49,438 bases of DNA from Teichococcus aestuarii (GCF_003116135.1 NZ_PDOA01000024.1:1-49438); one strand, 5' to 3'. Shown: positions 1 to 8,917, numbered from the stretch's first letter. A program made the numbers and translations. Notes: generated by a model from the sequence alone, not told the origin.

Positions 1-127
1 TCCGCCACGACGCCGCGGAAGGCCGCCCAAGCCAAGAGGTGCCGATCCCAGCAACGGCTGATCCCCAAAACCCAAACTGGGGAATTTTACCTCGGCACTT
101 CTGAGGATGATTCAGGCGGCGTTGACA
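1..127. repeat. Left copy of a 127-bp terminal inverted repeat; end of an IS
   Basis: Bases 1-127 are the exact reverse complement of the last 127 bases of the window, and the flanks diverge immediately inside. Read outward from the window, the repeat begins TGTCAACGCCGCC, compatible with the TG...CA termini of integrase-type ISs such as IS21, though the family is inferred only. A reading frame ending at bases 58-60 gives a basic C-terminus (RRRGRPPKPRG), probably the end of a transposition gene. The element interrupts virB6 here. Exact 127-base identity is also what a k=127 de Bruijn assembly would leave at a repeat boundary. Confidence 0.85.
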
Positions 128-195
128 CCAGCGATGACATTGTCCATCGCGCGGATGGTCAGGCCATCGAAGTATGTGACCCATTGCTCGTACAT
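112..195 (-). pseudogene. virB6: virB6/trbL-like T4SS inner-membrane channel gene, only the N-terminus left
   Basis: An ATG at 195 lies 6 bases after the eexN stop. About 22 codons (starting MYEQWVTYFDGLTIRA) run to the IS boundary near 128, and the frame then hits a stop inside the IS at 112. VirB6-type polytopic proteins normally follow virB5 and eexN in this operon type, so position and spacing support the call. The remaining peptide is too short to prove it by sequence. The IS insertion should have inactivated mating-pore assembly unless another copy exists elsewhere. Confidence 0.5.
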
Positions 196-201
196 AGCCG
201 C

Positions 202-531
202 TCAGATCCTGCCGCAGTACTGACCGAACATCCCACGCTGGCTCTCTGGCTTCTTGCATGCGTCCTGGATGGCACCGCGCATCAGCGGGCTTTCCGTCGG
301 ATCGAAGCCGGGAATAGGCGAGGATGGCGCGATCTTCTTGGCGCGCTCGCGATCCTCGGCCTTTTGCGCGTTGCCGCAGACCGGATCCTGACCCAGCCGC
401 ATGTCGTCGCGACATTTCCGCAGCCAGGCGCCGCGCTCCGCCGGATGCGCCTGGAACCACGGGATGTCGTGCTCCGCCGCCATGGCGGCGGTCGCGGTGA
501 GCAGGAGCATCGCCAGAGCGAAACGGCGCAT
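202..531 (-). CDS. EexN/TrbK-like entry-exclusion protein
   Basis: 109-aa product starting MRRFALAMLLLTATAAMAA, a clear signal peptide. The mature part has WFQAHPAERGAWLRKC, then DPVCGNAQKAE, matching the family layout of a tyrosine/tryptophan-His-Pro-x-x-Arg segment, a Cys, and a second Cys followed by NAxxA. EexN proteins sit in the envelope and block redundant conjugation from donors with the same plasmid. The ATG shares one base with the virB5 stop (TGATG), so translation is probably coupled, which favours this start over the upstream one at 591. A lipobox is not obvious. Confidence 0.7.
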   Translation of the reverse strand: MRRFALAMLLLTATAAMAAEHDIPWFQAHPAERGAWLRKCRDDMRLGQDPVCGNAQKAEDRERAKKIAPSSPIPGFDPTESPLMRGAIQDACKKPESQRGMFGQYCGRI

Positions 532-1226
532 CACCAGCCTCCCAGGGCGCCAGCGGTGGCCTCGGCATGGCGATCCACGTCCTGCCGCCATTGCTGCTCG
601 TAGCGCTGCTGCGTCACCCTATTGTCCGCTTCCAGCAGCATCTGCGTCTGCTGCAGCTGCACCTGCTGCAGCGCCAGCTTCTGGCCCACCAGGGCGATCC
701 CCGCCTGATGCGCGGCCACCGCGGTGCCGTCCGGCTGCGCCTCGATCTCGGCCTGCATACGGTCGAGTGAGGCCATTTGCGCCTGCGCATCCACCAGCGC
801 CTGCTCGCTCATGGCCTTGGCATTGGCGGTGACGGTCTCACGGCGGGTCATCTCGCGGGTCCATTGATCCACCGTCGGCGGGATGTAGAGGCGATCGAGG
901 TCGATCTGCCCGGCGGCCCTCCCCAGGGTGGAGGCGCCGCGCATGGCGCCCATCAGCTCGCCCGGCAGCGGCAGGTTGGAACTGGACAGGCCCCCCACAG
1001 CGCCGGTCAGCCCGCCGATGCTGGTGGCGTGGCTGATGGCGTTGTAGGTGGCGACCAGCTGGCGGTACTGCATCTGCATCTCGCGGATCTGCGTCAGCAG
1101 CCGCTCGGCCTGCAGGATGTTGTAGGTGGCGTTGCCGGGATCCCAGACCACCCATTGCGCCTTGGCGGACGGAGATCCGGCGCCGAGGAGGGCCGCGCCG
1201 ACCGAGGCCAGCAGGAAGCGCTTCAT
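531..1226 (-). CDS. virB5: VirB5/TrbJ-type T4SS minor pilin
   Basis: 231 aa. The N-terminus is a signal peptide (MKRFLLASVGAALLGAG..AKAQ). Residues 35-75 and 130-215 are long Gln/Ala/Met-rich helices typical of VirB5 and TrbJ, which sit at the tip of the conjugative pilus and help contact the recipient. It lies 111 bases downstream of virB4 and is coupled to the following exclusion gene. A small overlapping frame between the two genes (1223-1420) is a shadow. VirB5 versus TrbJ naming is uncertain because the two families share this architecture. Confidence 0.75.
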   Translation of the reverse strand: MKRFLLASVGAALLGAGSPSAKAQWVVWDPGNATYNILQAERLLTQIREMQMQYRQLVATYNAISHATSIGGLTGAVGGLSSSNLPLPGELMGAMRGASTLGRAAGQIDLDRLYIPPTVDQWTREMTRRETVTANAKAMSEQALVDAQAQMASLDRMQAEIEAQPDGTAVAAHQAGIALVGQKLALQQVQLQQTQMLLEADNRVTQQRYEQQWRQDVDRHAEATAGALGGW

Positions 1227-1337
1227 GGGGTTCTCCCTCCGCTATCGTCCGGCGCCGTCAGGTCAGCACCTCGTGGTGGTCCACTTGCCGGGGCTCGTCT
1301 GGTCAGTGTCCGGCTCTCATGATGGTCCACTGCTCTC

Positions 1338-3746
1338 TCAGGGACCGGCCTGGGCGCCTTCCCGCAGCCGCCGCCAGAACACCGGCAGCCAGACCGACGG
1401 ATCCTGGCCATGGTTGCCAATGGTGTCGGCCATCAGCCTGATCGTGCCGGCGCGGCTGGACAGCACCGCCAGGTGCTCGGGCAGCGCTCCAAGATCCATC
1501 AGGCAGCGCACAGCGTAGCTCTCCCGCATCAGGATCTTGGAGCGCGGGCCGACCAGCATGTCGCGGCTGACCGCCTGATAGATGCGCGGTGAGCAGCCCA
1601 GCCCCTCGACATAGCTGTCGCGGCGGGCATCCGGATTGGCGTAGAGCACCCTAGTCTTGGCCTGGGCGATCAGCGAGGCGCCCACCGGGTGCTCCAGGAT
1701 GTGCTCGGGCTGCTGAATGGCGAGGTCGAGCGAAACCTCCTTCTTGCGCCCGGTGAGCACCAGATCCTCGAAGCCGCGCGCGAAGCGCATCTCCGGGGCG
1801 CCGTTCACCATGGCAATGGGCGGCATGTAGGCGCGCCCCTCATCGGCATGCACCACGACGCGGCGGCCATCGGCGACCAGCCCGGTGCGGTAGAGCAGGT
1901 AGGCCGCCAGCGGCGGCATCACCGCCGCGTCCTCCAGCACCTCGGTCGGATCGACGCTGGCGAAGGGCGAGTCGAAGTCCAGGCGATCCACCTCGCCATC
2001 GAAGGCCCAGCCGCGCGCGTTGCCGCGGCACCAGACCTCCAGCCGGGCGCCATCGCCCAGGGCATCCCCGTGGTCGAGGAACTGGCGCACCCCGGCCAGG
2101 CTGCGCAGGGCGGCGGGCATGCGCATCACCCAGGCGATGCCCTTGTCGAGGCGGCGGTTGCTGTCGGGCCGCAGCGCGCCACGCCCATCGGCCATGATCA
2201 GGCCGGAGATGAATTCGTGCAGCCAAGCGCGATTGGTCTCGGTGTTGTCGAGGCCGCGCAGCGGTGCCGCGCCACTGTCCTGGCCGCGGCGGATGCGGGC
2301 CACCGGCCCGCCCATGGCGCGCACCAGGATCTCGTTGGCGCCGTCCTTGTCAAAGAGGATCTGACTGCCGCCCTGGCCGCCGACCAGCGGGTCCAGCATC
2401 ACCGCGTCGAAGGCCATGTCCAACGTCTTGCCGGAGCCGGTCGGCCCAAAGCGCAGCCGGTGGCCGACATCGCGCAGGTGCCACGGCACCTCGTAAGGCG
2501 TGTTGCCGACCGTGCGGACGCGGTAGAGCGGCCTGCCCCAATGGTGACTGGCATCGCCCCGGGGATGCGCGTGCATCGATGACATGGCGGCGAACGCGAC
2601 GCTCGGCAGCCCGCCGGCCCGGCCGCGCAGATAATGCGGCGAGCCGGGCAGCTGCGCCCAGAAGGCGCCCTCGACCCCAGCATCCTCGGTGGCCACCACA
2701 GCGCCGGCATCGGTCACCGCATTGCGGGCCCGGGCGCCCCATTCCTCCAGATCCGCCAGCCGGTCGGCGTGCACGGCGAGCGACCAGAGATGCTCGCCCA
2801 GCACATGCTCACCCCGGTCCACCGCATCCATCGCCTCGTCCAGTTCCAGGCGGAGCGACACGGCGCGGTCGCCAGCATTGCTCATATGGCGCGCCCGCAG
2901 CGCCATCTTGTCGCTGGCGCTGGTGCGGCCGAAGAACCCGAAGGAATTGGTCAGCACAAAGCGGAAGGGCTGGCCGATCAGCTGGTCGAACATGCCGACC
3001 CGCCAGCGGGCCGGATAGATCCGGAAGCCCAGCATCAGCCCGTGCGGGCACTCGGCATAGTCCCGGGCCGGGACCTCGACGCGAAACGCCTTGTCGGCGA
3101 AGGTGATGCGGTCATTGTACAGCGCGGCGCCCATCTGCCCGCCCTCGACCAGCGGCATCGGCATCCAGCGGGCATAGAGCACCATCCGGTGCGCCTCGGC
3201 GATCTCGCTGAACAGCACGCCGCCCTCCTCCCGCACACCGAGCCGGCGCGGCTGGAAACCCGCCAGGGCACTCAGGGCGGCGCGGACCTTGTCCTGCAGC
3301 ATGGACAGACGCCGATCGAGCCCGAGGTCGCGCCCAGGCTTGCGGCGGCGCAGCACCAGCGGTGCGCGCGGCCGGACGATCAGGGTCAGGAACCAGGTGG
3401 TGCCGCGCAGCCCAGCCAGGCAGGCCTGGTAGTCCCGCACCAGCGCGTCGCCGTAGAAGGTACGATGTTCCGCCGGCGGAAGAGGGCGCACGCTGTCGTG
3501 CTGAACCAGGTGTTCATAGATGGTGAGTTCCGGCTCCGCAATGTTGCGGAACAGCTCGGCCCGGACGGCATGGACGGTGTTGAGCGCCGCATTGCCGGCA
3601 AGCTCGAAGGGGTGGCCCTCCACCTCAATGACAGCGCAGAGCGAGCCGTCCCGCATCATCACCACGTCCGGTGCGACATGCCCGTGGTGGGTCGCATAGG
3701 TCGTCGCGGTCCGCTCGAACAGCGCGGAGGCCAGGCTGTCAAACAT
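1338..3746 (-). CDS. virB4: VirB4 family T4SS ATPase
   Basis: 802 aa, the usual length for VirB4/TrbE. The N-terminal half (about 1-400) is the CagE/TrbE/VirB domain. The C-terminal half is a RecA-like ATPase with Walker A GPTGSGKT at residues 434-441 and a Walker B-like VVHADE at 631-636. VirB4 powers pilus assembly and substrate transfer at the inner membrane. The start overlaps the stop of the virB3-like gene by 8 bases, so the two are translationally linked. No truncation is visible. Confidence 0.95.
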   Translation of the reverse strand: MFDSLASALFERTATTYATHHGHVAPDVVMMRDGSLCAVIEVEGHPFELAGNAALNTVHAVRAELFRNIAEPELTIYEHLVQHDSVRPLPPAEHRTFYGDALVRDYQACLAGLRGTTWFLTLIVRPRAPLVLRRRKPGRDLGLDRRLSMLQDKVRAALSALAGFQPRRLGVREEGGVLFSEIAEAHRMVLYARWMPMPLVEGGQMGAALYNDRITFADKAFRVEVPARDYAECPHGLMLGFRIYPARWRVGMFDQLIGQPFRFVLTNSFGFFGRTSASDKMALRARHMSNAGDRAVSLRLELDEAMDAVDRGEHVLGEHLWSLAVHADRLADLEEWGARARNAVTDAGAVVATEDAGVEGAFWAQLPGSPHYLRGRAGGLPSVAFAAMSSMHAHPRGDASHHWGRPLYRVRTVGNTPYEVPWHLRDVGHRLRFGPTGSGKTLDMAFDAVMLDPLVGGQGGSQILFDKDGANEILVRAMGGPVARIRRGQDSGAAPLRGLDNTETNRAWLHEFISGLIMADGRGALRPDSNRRLDKGIAWVMRMPAALRSLAGVRQFLDHGDALGDGARLEVWCRGNARGWAFDGEVDRLDFDSPFASVDPTEVLEDAAVMPPLAAYLLYRTGLVADGRRVVVHADEGRAYMPPIAMVNGAPEMRFARGFEDLVLTGRKKEVSLDLAIQQPEHILEHPVGASLIAQAKTRVLYANPDARRDSYVEGLGCSPRIYQAVSRDMLVGPRSKILMRESYAVRCLMDLGALPEHLAVLSSRAGTIRLMADTIGNHGQDPSVWLPVFWRRLREGAQAGP

Positions 3747-4110
3747 GCCAGAGCCCCCTCACCTCCTGCCGGCGATGCCGCGGGCTGAGCGGGAAATGGG
3801 TGATTGTCGCGCCGCCCCAGCGCGGCGCGTCAAAGGCGGCGCTGGAGGTGCGGAACCAGACCCCGATCACCGCCAGCGCGTACCAGTCGCGCTCCACCCA
3901 CCAGCGCAGCGGCGCCCAGATGGCGACAAAGAGGCCGGCGGCGCTGATGGTGCCCGACAGCCCGCCCCAGAACATCGCCAACTCGACACAGACCAGCCCC
4001 AGCAGCAGGCAGGCCGAGAACGGCAGACCGATCCAGGGCACCAGCGGTGGCCGGGTGGCACCCAGCGGGATCATCCCCTCCCTGCGGTCGACCTCCTCGG
4101 CCCCGCTCAT
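3739..4110 (-). CDS. virB3: VirB3/TrbD-like T4SS inner-membrane protein
   Basis: 123 aa from MSGAEEVDRREGM. Two adjacent hydrophobic segments (about residues 27-70) are followed by a soluble tail containing WWVERDWYALAV, a pattern typical of VirB3/TrbD, which anchors VirB4 to the membrane. The start was chosen because it falls one base inside the virB2 stop region. The longer frame to 4191 would overlap virB2 coding. Order virB2-virB3-virB4 is standard. Confidence 0.8.
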   Translation of the reverse strand: MSGAEEVDRREGMIPLGATRPPLVPWIGLPFSACLLLGLVCVELAMFWGGLSGTISAAGLFVAIWAPLRWWVERDWYALAVIGVWFRTSSAAFDAPRWGGATITHFPLSPRHRRQEVRGLWHV

Positions 4111-4111
4111 C

Positions 4112-4429
4112 TCAGATGCCCATCCAGCCGACGATGGTCTCGAGATTGGCCACCACCAGGCCACCACCGAGGACGCAAAGGATGGCGGCACCGCGGAACT
4201 GCCACAGGAACAGCATCACGCCGACCAGACCAACCGCCGCCATGGCCAGGCCGCGGATCCAGGTGCTGCGGGCCCATTCGACACCCAGGGTGAAGGGATC
4301 GCCGCCCTGGGCCAGGGCGACATCCGGCAGGAGAAGCCCGGCCAGCAGCGCGAGGGAAAGGGCGCCGAGGATGCGGTGTCGCGCGCCAGCCCGGCGGGCC
4401 AACGCTTTATGGGCGAAGAGGGACGTCAT
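4112..4429 (-). CDS. virB2: VirB2/TrbC-like major pilin (prepilin)
   Basis: 105 aa from MTSLFAHKALARRAG. A long signal sequence ends near DVALAQG, typical of VirB2 prepilins. Two hydrophobic helices follow, separated by a short QFRG-containing turn. VirB2 subunits polymerise into the conjugative pilus. The chosen ATG at 4429 overlaps the 3' end of virB1 by 23 bases. The upstream 85 codons of the longer open frame are antisense-like arginine-rich sequence and were discarded. Confidence 0.8.
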   Translation of the reverse strand: MTSLFAHKALARRAGARHRILGALSLALLAGLLLPDVALAQGGDPFTLGVEWARSTWIRGLAMAAVGLVGVMLFLWQFRGAAILCVLGGGLVVANLETIVGWMGI

Positions 4430-5129
4430 TCGGACCTTCCATGGTGATGCCGCGCAGCCTGGCCGGCGCCGCCGGTTCAGGATCGGACGGCGGGGATTCC
4501 GCAGCATCCGGCTGCGGGCAGCGCGCCCAGACATCCCACGCCGGCACATCACAGCGCAGGCGTGCGGAGATGGGAGCGTCAGGGCGAGGCGGCGGCACCG
4601 CGGTCGTGCCATCGGCATCGCGACGGCGGAGCGCGGGCACGATCTCGGTCTGGTAGGCGGTGTGAACCTTGCCAACATAGCCATTGCTCAGGCCGCGCGC
4701 CGGGGTGCCGGTGTTGTAGCAGGAGAGCATGGCGTCCAGGCGCTCGGGCTCGGGCCGGTCGCCGCCAAAGCGCGACCAGCAATCGACCAGGACGTCGGCG
4801 GCCACGGACAAGGCCGTGCAGGGGTCAAAGGCAGCGGTGACCGGCAAACTCAGACGCTGCAGATGACCGGCGCGGTAGTTGATCTGCGCCAAGCCCAGGT
4901 CGATGTTGTCGATGCCGCCCGACAGCAGATCCTCGACCGCGGCGGCTGCCTCGTCAGCCGAGCCAAAACGCCGCGAGGAGGTGGTGCGGCCTGCCGCGTT
5001 CGTCGCGACGGCGAAGGGATGAAAACCGCTTTCCGTGCTGATGACGGCCAGAAGCGTGCCACGATCCACGGTCGGCGCGCAGACAGGGGCCATGGCGAGC
5101 ACGGCAGATAGGGTCAACGCAGCACTCAC
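4407..5129 (-). CDS. virB1: VirB1-like lytic transglycosylase
   Basis: 240 aa. The SLT fold is visible: the catalytic glutamate is E33 in STESGFHPFAV, followed by GLAQINYRAGH and LSCYNTGTP, the usual second and third motifs. The enzyme opens peptidoglycan locally for T4SS assembly and is exported by a short N-terminal signal (MSAALTLSAVLAMAP). The C-terminal 60 residues are Pro-rich. It heads the virB2-6 run on the same strand. Confidence 0.9.
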   Translation of the reverse strand: MSAALTLSAVLAMAPVCAPTVDRGTLLAVISTESGFHPFAVATNAAGRTTSSRRFGSADEAAAAVEDLLSGGIDNIDLGLAQINYRAGHLQRLSLPVTAAFDPCTALSVAADVLVDCWSRFGGDRPEPERLDAMLSCYNTGTPARGLSNGYVGKVHTAYQTEIVPALRRRDADGTTAVPPPRPDAPISARLRCDVPAWDVWARCPQPDAAESPPSDPEPAAPARLRGITMEGPNDVPLRP

Positions 5130-5159
5130 CGGGGGTTTCCGTCCGGCGGTGCATGGCGC

Positions 5160-5516
5160 TTAGCGGTCGGATGCCCCGTCGGGCCGATCCGAAGGCATTG
5201 GCTCGCCCGCTGCCGCGAACAGCGTGCGGTACTTGCGGAGCTTGGGATCGTCGGCCTCATGCAGGACCATTGGGCCCGGGTAACGCAGCTCCTCGCGGAC
5301 AAAGCCGACCAGACGGGTAAGGTCGCGCCAGGAACGGGTGCCCTGGCCGCCCCACAGGCCAATGGCCACGTAGCCGCGGCGCCAGGAGGCGGCGAAGTAA
5401 GGCACAAATTCGGCCCGGCCGTCGGCCCCGCGCTTTGTGACGACAATGACGTTCTCGATGCGGCCACCCTCGGCAATCGCCGCGCGCGCGTCCCCCTCGG
5501 CCATGAACTGTGGCAC
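5160..5516 (-). CDS. Conserved-looking hypothetical protein upstream of virB1
   Basis: 118 aa starting MPQFMAEGDARAAIAE. I do not recognise the family. It contains a mixed alpha/beta pattern (NVIVVTKRGADGRAEF, then YVAIGLWGGQG) and no signal peptide or membrane span. It ends 30 bases before virB1 on the same strand, so it is probably the first gene of the T4SS operon and could be a regulator or accessory protein. A second ATG at codon 5 is an equally good start. Confidence 0.55.
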   Translation of the reverse strand: MPQFMAEGDARAAIAEGGRIENVIVVTKRGADGRAEFVPYFAASWRRGYVAIGLWGGQGTRSWRDLTRLVGFVREELRYPGPMVLHEADDPKLRKYRTLFAAAGEPMPSDRPDGASDR

Positions 5517-6518
5517 CCGGCCTGCTCTCCCTTTTGGAGGAGAGGGGTATCGGATGATTCGGGGCCGCTGGGCAACTCACGGGCTGAAAGGGCAGCCGCC
5601 CTTGCCCAGGCCGGGCCTTGATCAAGGCTTCCGGAGCCGAGCGACAATGGGGCAAGGCGAATGGGCGCAGGAGCCTCCGCAGGGGCTGCAATAGAAGATG
5701 GCGTTCCAGCAGAGCAGGCACGAGGCCGTACCGACGGACGCAGGATGATCAGTGCCGTCGCGTGCCATTGGTTGCCCGCCCCGGGCTTGGTCTTCGAGAT
5801 CACAGACCTGCCCTCATCACCATCCGAGCCGCTCATCGCTGCATCACCACTGTCGCCAAGCTCGAAAAGAGGATTTGCCAATTCTCTAATCCTCTCGGAC
5901 CTCAGGAGTGGAGAGTAGGAGTGTGTTAATGCTTCAGCAACCCGGTTTTGGCGAGAAGGAAAAGAAAATGCAACCCAGGCGTGTCCGATCTTATTGATGA
6001 TTCTGCACAGGCAATATTGCGCTCTCGCAAGATCGAGTTCGTCTTCTTCAAGGTGTGATCTACAGAGATGCGGGCTCTGCGCTTCATAGAAGCAGAATCG
6101 ATCGCTGCATGTTGGCGCTGAGAAAGCGGTTGAGCGTTGTGGGGATCGGTGAGCAGATCCATGTCAGTCGATATCGGCCCTGCGGCTACACCCAACATCG
6201 TGCGGGTTGCTCCCCAAGGGATAAACGACGCGGTGCATTCGCGGCTCCGCCTCCGCAGATCTGCGACGGGAAGCCGTCAGCAAAGGCGCGGCGACCCCTC
6301 GGCGTTGAGGAGGTCGACGGCCTCCAAGGAACTCCTCAGAGGGCGATGATCTCGCCCCTGCCGGCGATAGCCCGGCTCAAAACCTGTCATTCTGGCTCAT
6401 TCGGGGGTTTTCGGGCATCCTCCCTGCGGGAATCCACTCCGCGGTGGAGCCCGCCAAGGGAACTGGAGCCTGTTGGATACCGAGCATGGTGCGCCCGCTG
6501 ACCGAGAGAACGGCCAAC
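5517..6518. other. Intergenic region between the T4SS operon and the RHH gene
   Basis: About 1 kb without a gene I can support. A minus-strand frame from 5881 has a plausible first 50 codons (MANPLFELGDSGDAAM) but then turns into low-complexity Ala/Arg/Ser sequence, so it may be a decayed gene. The stretch 5925-6060 is relatively AT-rich and could hold the divergent promoters. A 90-aa minus frame at 5926-6198 has no recognisable features. Plasmids often carry the transfer origin beside the T4SS operon, but no relaxase gene or nic-like site was found. Confidence 0.4.
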
Positions 6519-6857
6519 ATGGCCAAGCTGGACGCCCCTCTGCCCGCAGGCTTTGTGGAAGCCATCCAGCAGCTCGTGGAGGAGCGCAACCGCCAGGGTG
6601 GCCCTGGCCACAAGCGGCTCTACGCTCGGGACCTGCACGAGGAAGCTCTTCGTGAACTGATAGGACGAGCTGAGGCCGGGGAGGCCATCCTGTTCCTGGC
6701 GCCGCCATCCGCGAAGGGCCGCAGATCGTTCTGGATCGACCAGGATCTCAAACAGGGCATTGATCGATTGGCGACTAAACATGGCGTCACAAGAACGGCC
6801 GTATTCTTGACGGCCTTGCACAGCTACCTGGAGCGGCAACACGCTCCTTCCAGCTGA
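6519..6857 (+). CDS. Ribbon-helix-helix-like plasmid protein
   Basis: 112 aa from MAKLDAPLPAGF, with GAGAG as a weak ribosome site; an alternative ATG lies at 6486. The C-terminal part RSFWIDQDLKQGIDRLATK, followed by GVTRTAVFLTALHSYL, has the strand-helix-helix spacing of CopG/Arc DNA-binding proteins. The N-terminal half is Gln/Arg/Glu-rich helix. It lies about 330 bases upstream of repC on the same strand and may regulate copy number or replication. The function is inferred from position only. Confidence 0.6.
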   Translation: MAKLDAPLPAGFVEAIQQLVEERNRQGGPGHKRLYARDLHEEALRELIGRAEAGEAILFLAPPSAKGRRSFWIDQDLKQGIDRLATKHGVTRTAVFLTALHSYLERQHAPSS

Positions 6858-7107
6858 GCCTCCAATTATAAAAATACGCGGTATGCGGATCTTTATGGCT
6901 GGACATCCGCTCCACCCTGGCGGCAAGCTGGTTCTGCTCGCTTCGGTTGAACCAAAGCGGGCATGATCTCAACCGCCTTACAAGAGCGATGATGGCGCGC
7001 TGATACAAGAAAACGGCCGGTGCCTGGCAGCACCGACCGTTCCTGAATTTGGAAACCCTAAACTGGGCCCCTCTTGCAGACCCAGGATAGGAATTGGCCT
7101 CCCTTCC

Positions 7108-7131
7108 CGTCAAGCAACGTCTTGCCTGACG
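7108..7131 (+). promoter_or_regulatory. Hairpin in the repC leader
   Basis: CGTCAAGCAA and TTGCCTGACG form a 10-bp stem with one mismatch around a 4-base loop, 54 bases before the repC start. RepC-type genes are commonly controlled by leader RNA structure and a counter-transcribed RNA. Whether this hairpin does so is inference. Confidence 0.4.
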
Positions 7132-7185
7132 AGAGGACAGCCATGCCTGCCGAGTTCAGGCGGCGCGCTCGCGAGGAGCGAGCCT

Positions 7186-8544
7186 GTGACAAGATACCAA
7201 TTTGTGCCACGGAAGACCGGCCGGAGACGCACAACCGGCGCTCAGCTGCGAGCCACCGCGGATCTCTCCGGACGCCTCGAGGAACTCGAGCGTGGACGCG
7301 TGCTCGCGGCCTTCAAGGCGGCGGCTCCGGCCCTGGGCTATGCGCCTTGCGTGGTGCATATGCTGGACCTGCTGTTCCGCTACTCTCGAGACGAAGACTG
7401 GCAGGCCGGGCAACGCCGCTACGTCTGGCCCTCCAACGAAGTGCTGATGGAGAGCACGGGATTGACGCTCAGCGGCGTTCGTAAGCGGCTACGACGGCTC
7501 ATCGATCTCGGCCTGATCCGCGCCCACGACATCGGCACAGGGCGGCGCTGGGGACAGCGAGACTCCCAGACCGGGTGCATCCTGCAGGCGTCGGGCTTCG
7601 ATCTCAGCCCCGTGGGCGAGCGCATGGCCGAGTTCACCGCATTGGCTGACGCGGTGAAGGCGCGTCGTCGTGAGGTGAAGATCCGGCGCCGGGAGTGCAG
7701 CGCCTGGTCACGCAGAATACTCTCGCTCACCGACCATGGGATCGCGGTCGAACTGGTCGAGGTGGATTGGCCATCCCTGGCATCAGAGGCCGAGAGGCTC
7801 GCCGCCCTGGCCCGGACCGAGGACGATCCCCTGGAGCTTGCTTCGATTGAGGTCCGTCTCCGTCGCCTGCACGAGGAGGCCGAGCGGCGATTTCGGGTCG
7901 TCTCGTCGAGCGTGGAAGCGGTGGACAGTGCACCCCAGGATGCGCTGCAGGACACCCTTATTACACCTACAAACCAGCTTTCTATTGCTGAAGCAATTGC
8001 AGCAGGGGGCAGCAGTCCAGCGCGCGACGCTGGCGTTGGAACGACCAGCTCCGGCATGATCAAGCAGCCTGCGGCAGGGGAGCGATCTGGCCGAAGCAAC
8101 GACGTACTCCATGGATTTCCCATGAGTCCGGCCCTATTGCTGCATCTCATCCCCGCCTACAGGGATTGGGTGCGTTCGGCCGCACCAGCCTGGGACGACA
8201 TCCAGCAGGCTTGTGACGTGGTGCGCAGTCAGCTGGAGATCTCGCCACAGGTCTACGGTCATGCCAGGGTGGCGTTCGGGACGACCGGAGCACTGGTCGC
8301 GATCGGCACCATTGCCGTCAAGCACGCCGCGCAGCGCGTCCACAATCCTGCAGGCTACCTGCGGCGCATGATCGAGCGGCATCGGACCGGTGATCTGCAT
8401 CTCGATCGAACATTGCACGGACTTGCCGCAGCCGCGGCCCAGGAAAGTCGAGGTCGCGGACTGTCGCGTGGCCCGGCGCATCGCCAGAAAGTTACAGAAC
8501 CCTCGGCTCTTCCTCTATCCCAACGCGGAGCCTCAACACCTTGA
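7186..8544 (+). CDS. repC: Plasmid replication initiator RepC
   Basis: 452 aa starting with GTG. The N-terminal third contains the RepC winged-helix region (VWPSNEVLMESTGLTLSGV, then RKRLRRLIDLGLIRAHD, about residues 82-122). A middle helical segment follows, then a C-terminal domain with LEISPQVYGHARV and HNPAGYLRRMIER (about residues 345-405), as in repABC plasmids of Alphaproteobacteria. RepC initiates replication in cis, usually at an origin inside its own gene. Here it stands without adjacent repA and repB. The only partition genes in the window lie 6 kb away beside a different initiator. Confidence 0.9.
   Translation: MTRYQFVPRKTGRRRTTGAQLRATADLSGRLEELERGRVLAAFKAAAPALGYAPCVVHMLDLLFRYSRDEDWQAGQRRYVWPSNEVLMESTGLTLSGVRKRLRRLIDLGLIRAHDIGTGRRWGQRDSQTGCILQASGFDLSPVGERMAEFTALADAVKARRREVKIRRRECSAWSRRILSLTDHGIAVELVEVDWPSLASEAERLAALARTEDDPLELASIEVRLRRLHEEAERRFRVVSSSVEAVDSAPQDALQDTLITPTNQLSIAEAIAAGGSSPARDAGVGTTSSGMIKQPAAGERSGRSNDVLHGFPMSPALLLHLIPAYRDWVRSAAPAWDDIQQACDVVRSQLEISPQVYGHARVAFGTTGALVAIGTIAVKHAAQRVHNPAGYLRRMIERHRTGDLHLDRTLHGLAAAAAQESRGRGLSRGPAHRQKVTEPSALPLSQRGASTP
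7955..8010 (+). other. AT-richer segment inside repC, possible oriV
   Basis: This segment (containing TTATTACACCTACAAACC and TTTCTATTGCTGAAG) is clearly less GC-rich than the rest of repC. It lies in the variable linker between the two RepC domains, where the origin of repABC plasmids is usually located. The assignment is by analogy only. Confidence 0.35.
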
Positions 8545-8624
8545 TCGGCCGAAGAGTGGCCTCGTTTGGGGGTGTTTTCTGCCGGTCCCCCCTCTCCTAC
8601 GCCGCCTTTGTCAATCGCCTCTTT

Positions 8625-8639
8625 GTTCTTGATTCGTTC
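8625..8639 (+). promoter_or_regulatory. LexA (SOS) box, alphaproteobacterial type
   Basis: GTTC-TTGATTC-GTTC is a perfect match to the GTTC-N7-GTTC site bound by alphaproteobacterial LexA. It sits 27 bases upstream of the small gene that precedes the imuA remnant. ImuA-imuB-dnaE2 cassettes are classical LexA targets, so site and gene remnant support each other. Confidence 0.75.
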
Positions 8640-8665
8640 TCAGAGTCGCATTTAGCGTCACGCTC

Positions 8666-8908
8666 ATGCCCGAGCACCCTGCCCTTCCCGCCCCCCTTCC
8701 CCTGCCGCCCGGCCACAGCGTCGCCGCCTCCGAGGAGGTCGCCGACGCCCTGGCCTGCGCGCTGCGCTATGACGAGCGCGGCAAGCCGCGCCCCTCCGGC
8801 GGCGAGCTGGTGGCCAGCCTCGCCGCCGAGCATCTGGTGAAGCATCTGGAGCGCGTGGGCTTCCTGGTGCTCAAGCGGCCGCCGGCCCCGCTGCACAGCG
8901 CCGGCTAG
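8666..8908 (+). CDS. Small protein preceding the imuA remnant
   Basis: 80 aa, MPEHPALPAPLPLPPGHS, then a helical part with SEEVADALACALRYDERGKP and LAAEHLVKHLERVGFLVLKRP. The family is not recognised. It is the first gene behind the LexA box and ends 9 bases before the imuA start, so it was presumably co-transcribed with the SOS mutagenesis cassette. The reading frame appears intact even though the downstream cassette is destroyed. Confidence 0.6.
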   Translation: MPEHPALPAPLPLPPGHSVAASEEVADALACALRYDERGKPRPSGGELVASLAAEHLVKHLERVGFLVLKRPPAPLHSAG

Positions 8909-8917
8909 GAGCGTGCC

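Noticed and set aside
2634-3788. Open frame of 384 codons on the plus strand
   Set aside because: Antisense to virB4, which has Walker motifs and operon context.
5126-5881. 251-codon minus-strand protein before virB1
   Set aside because: It overlaps the better-supported 118-aa gene in another frame and becomes low complexity after about 50 residues.
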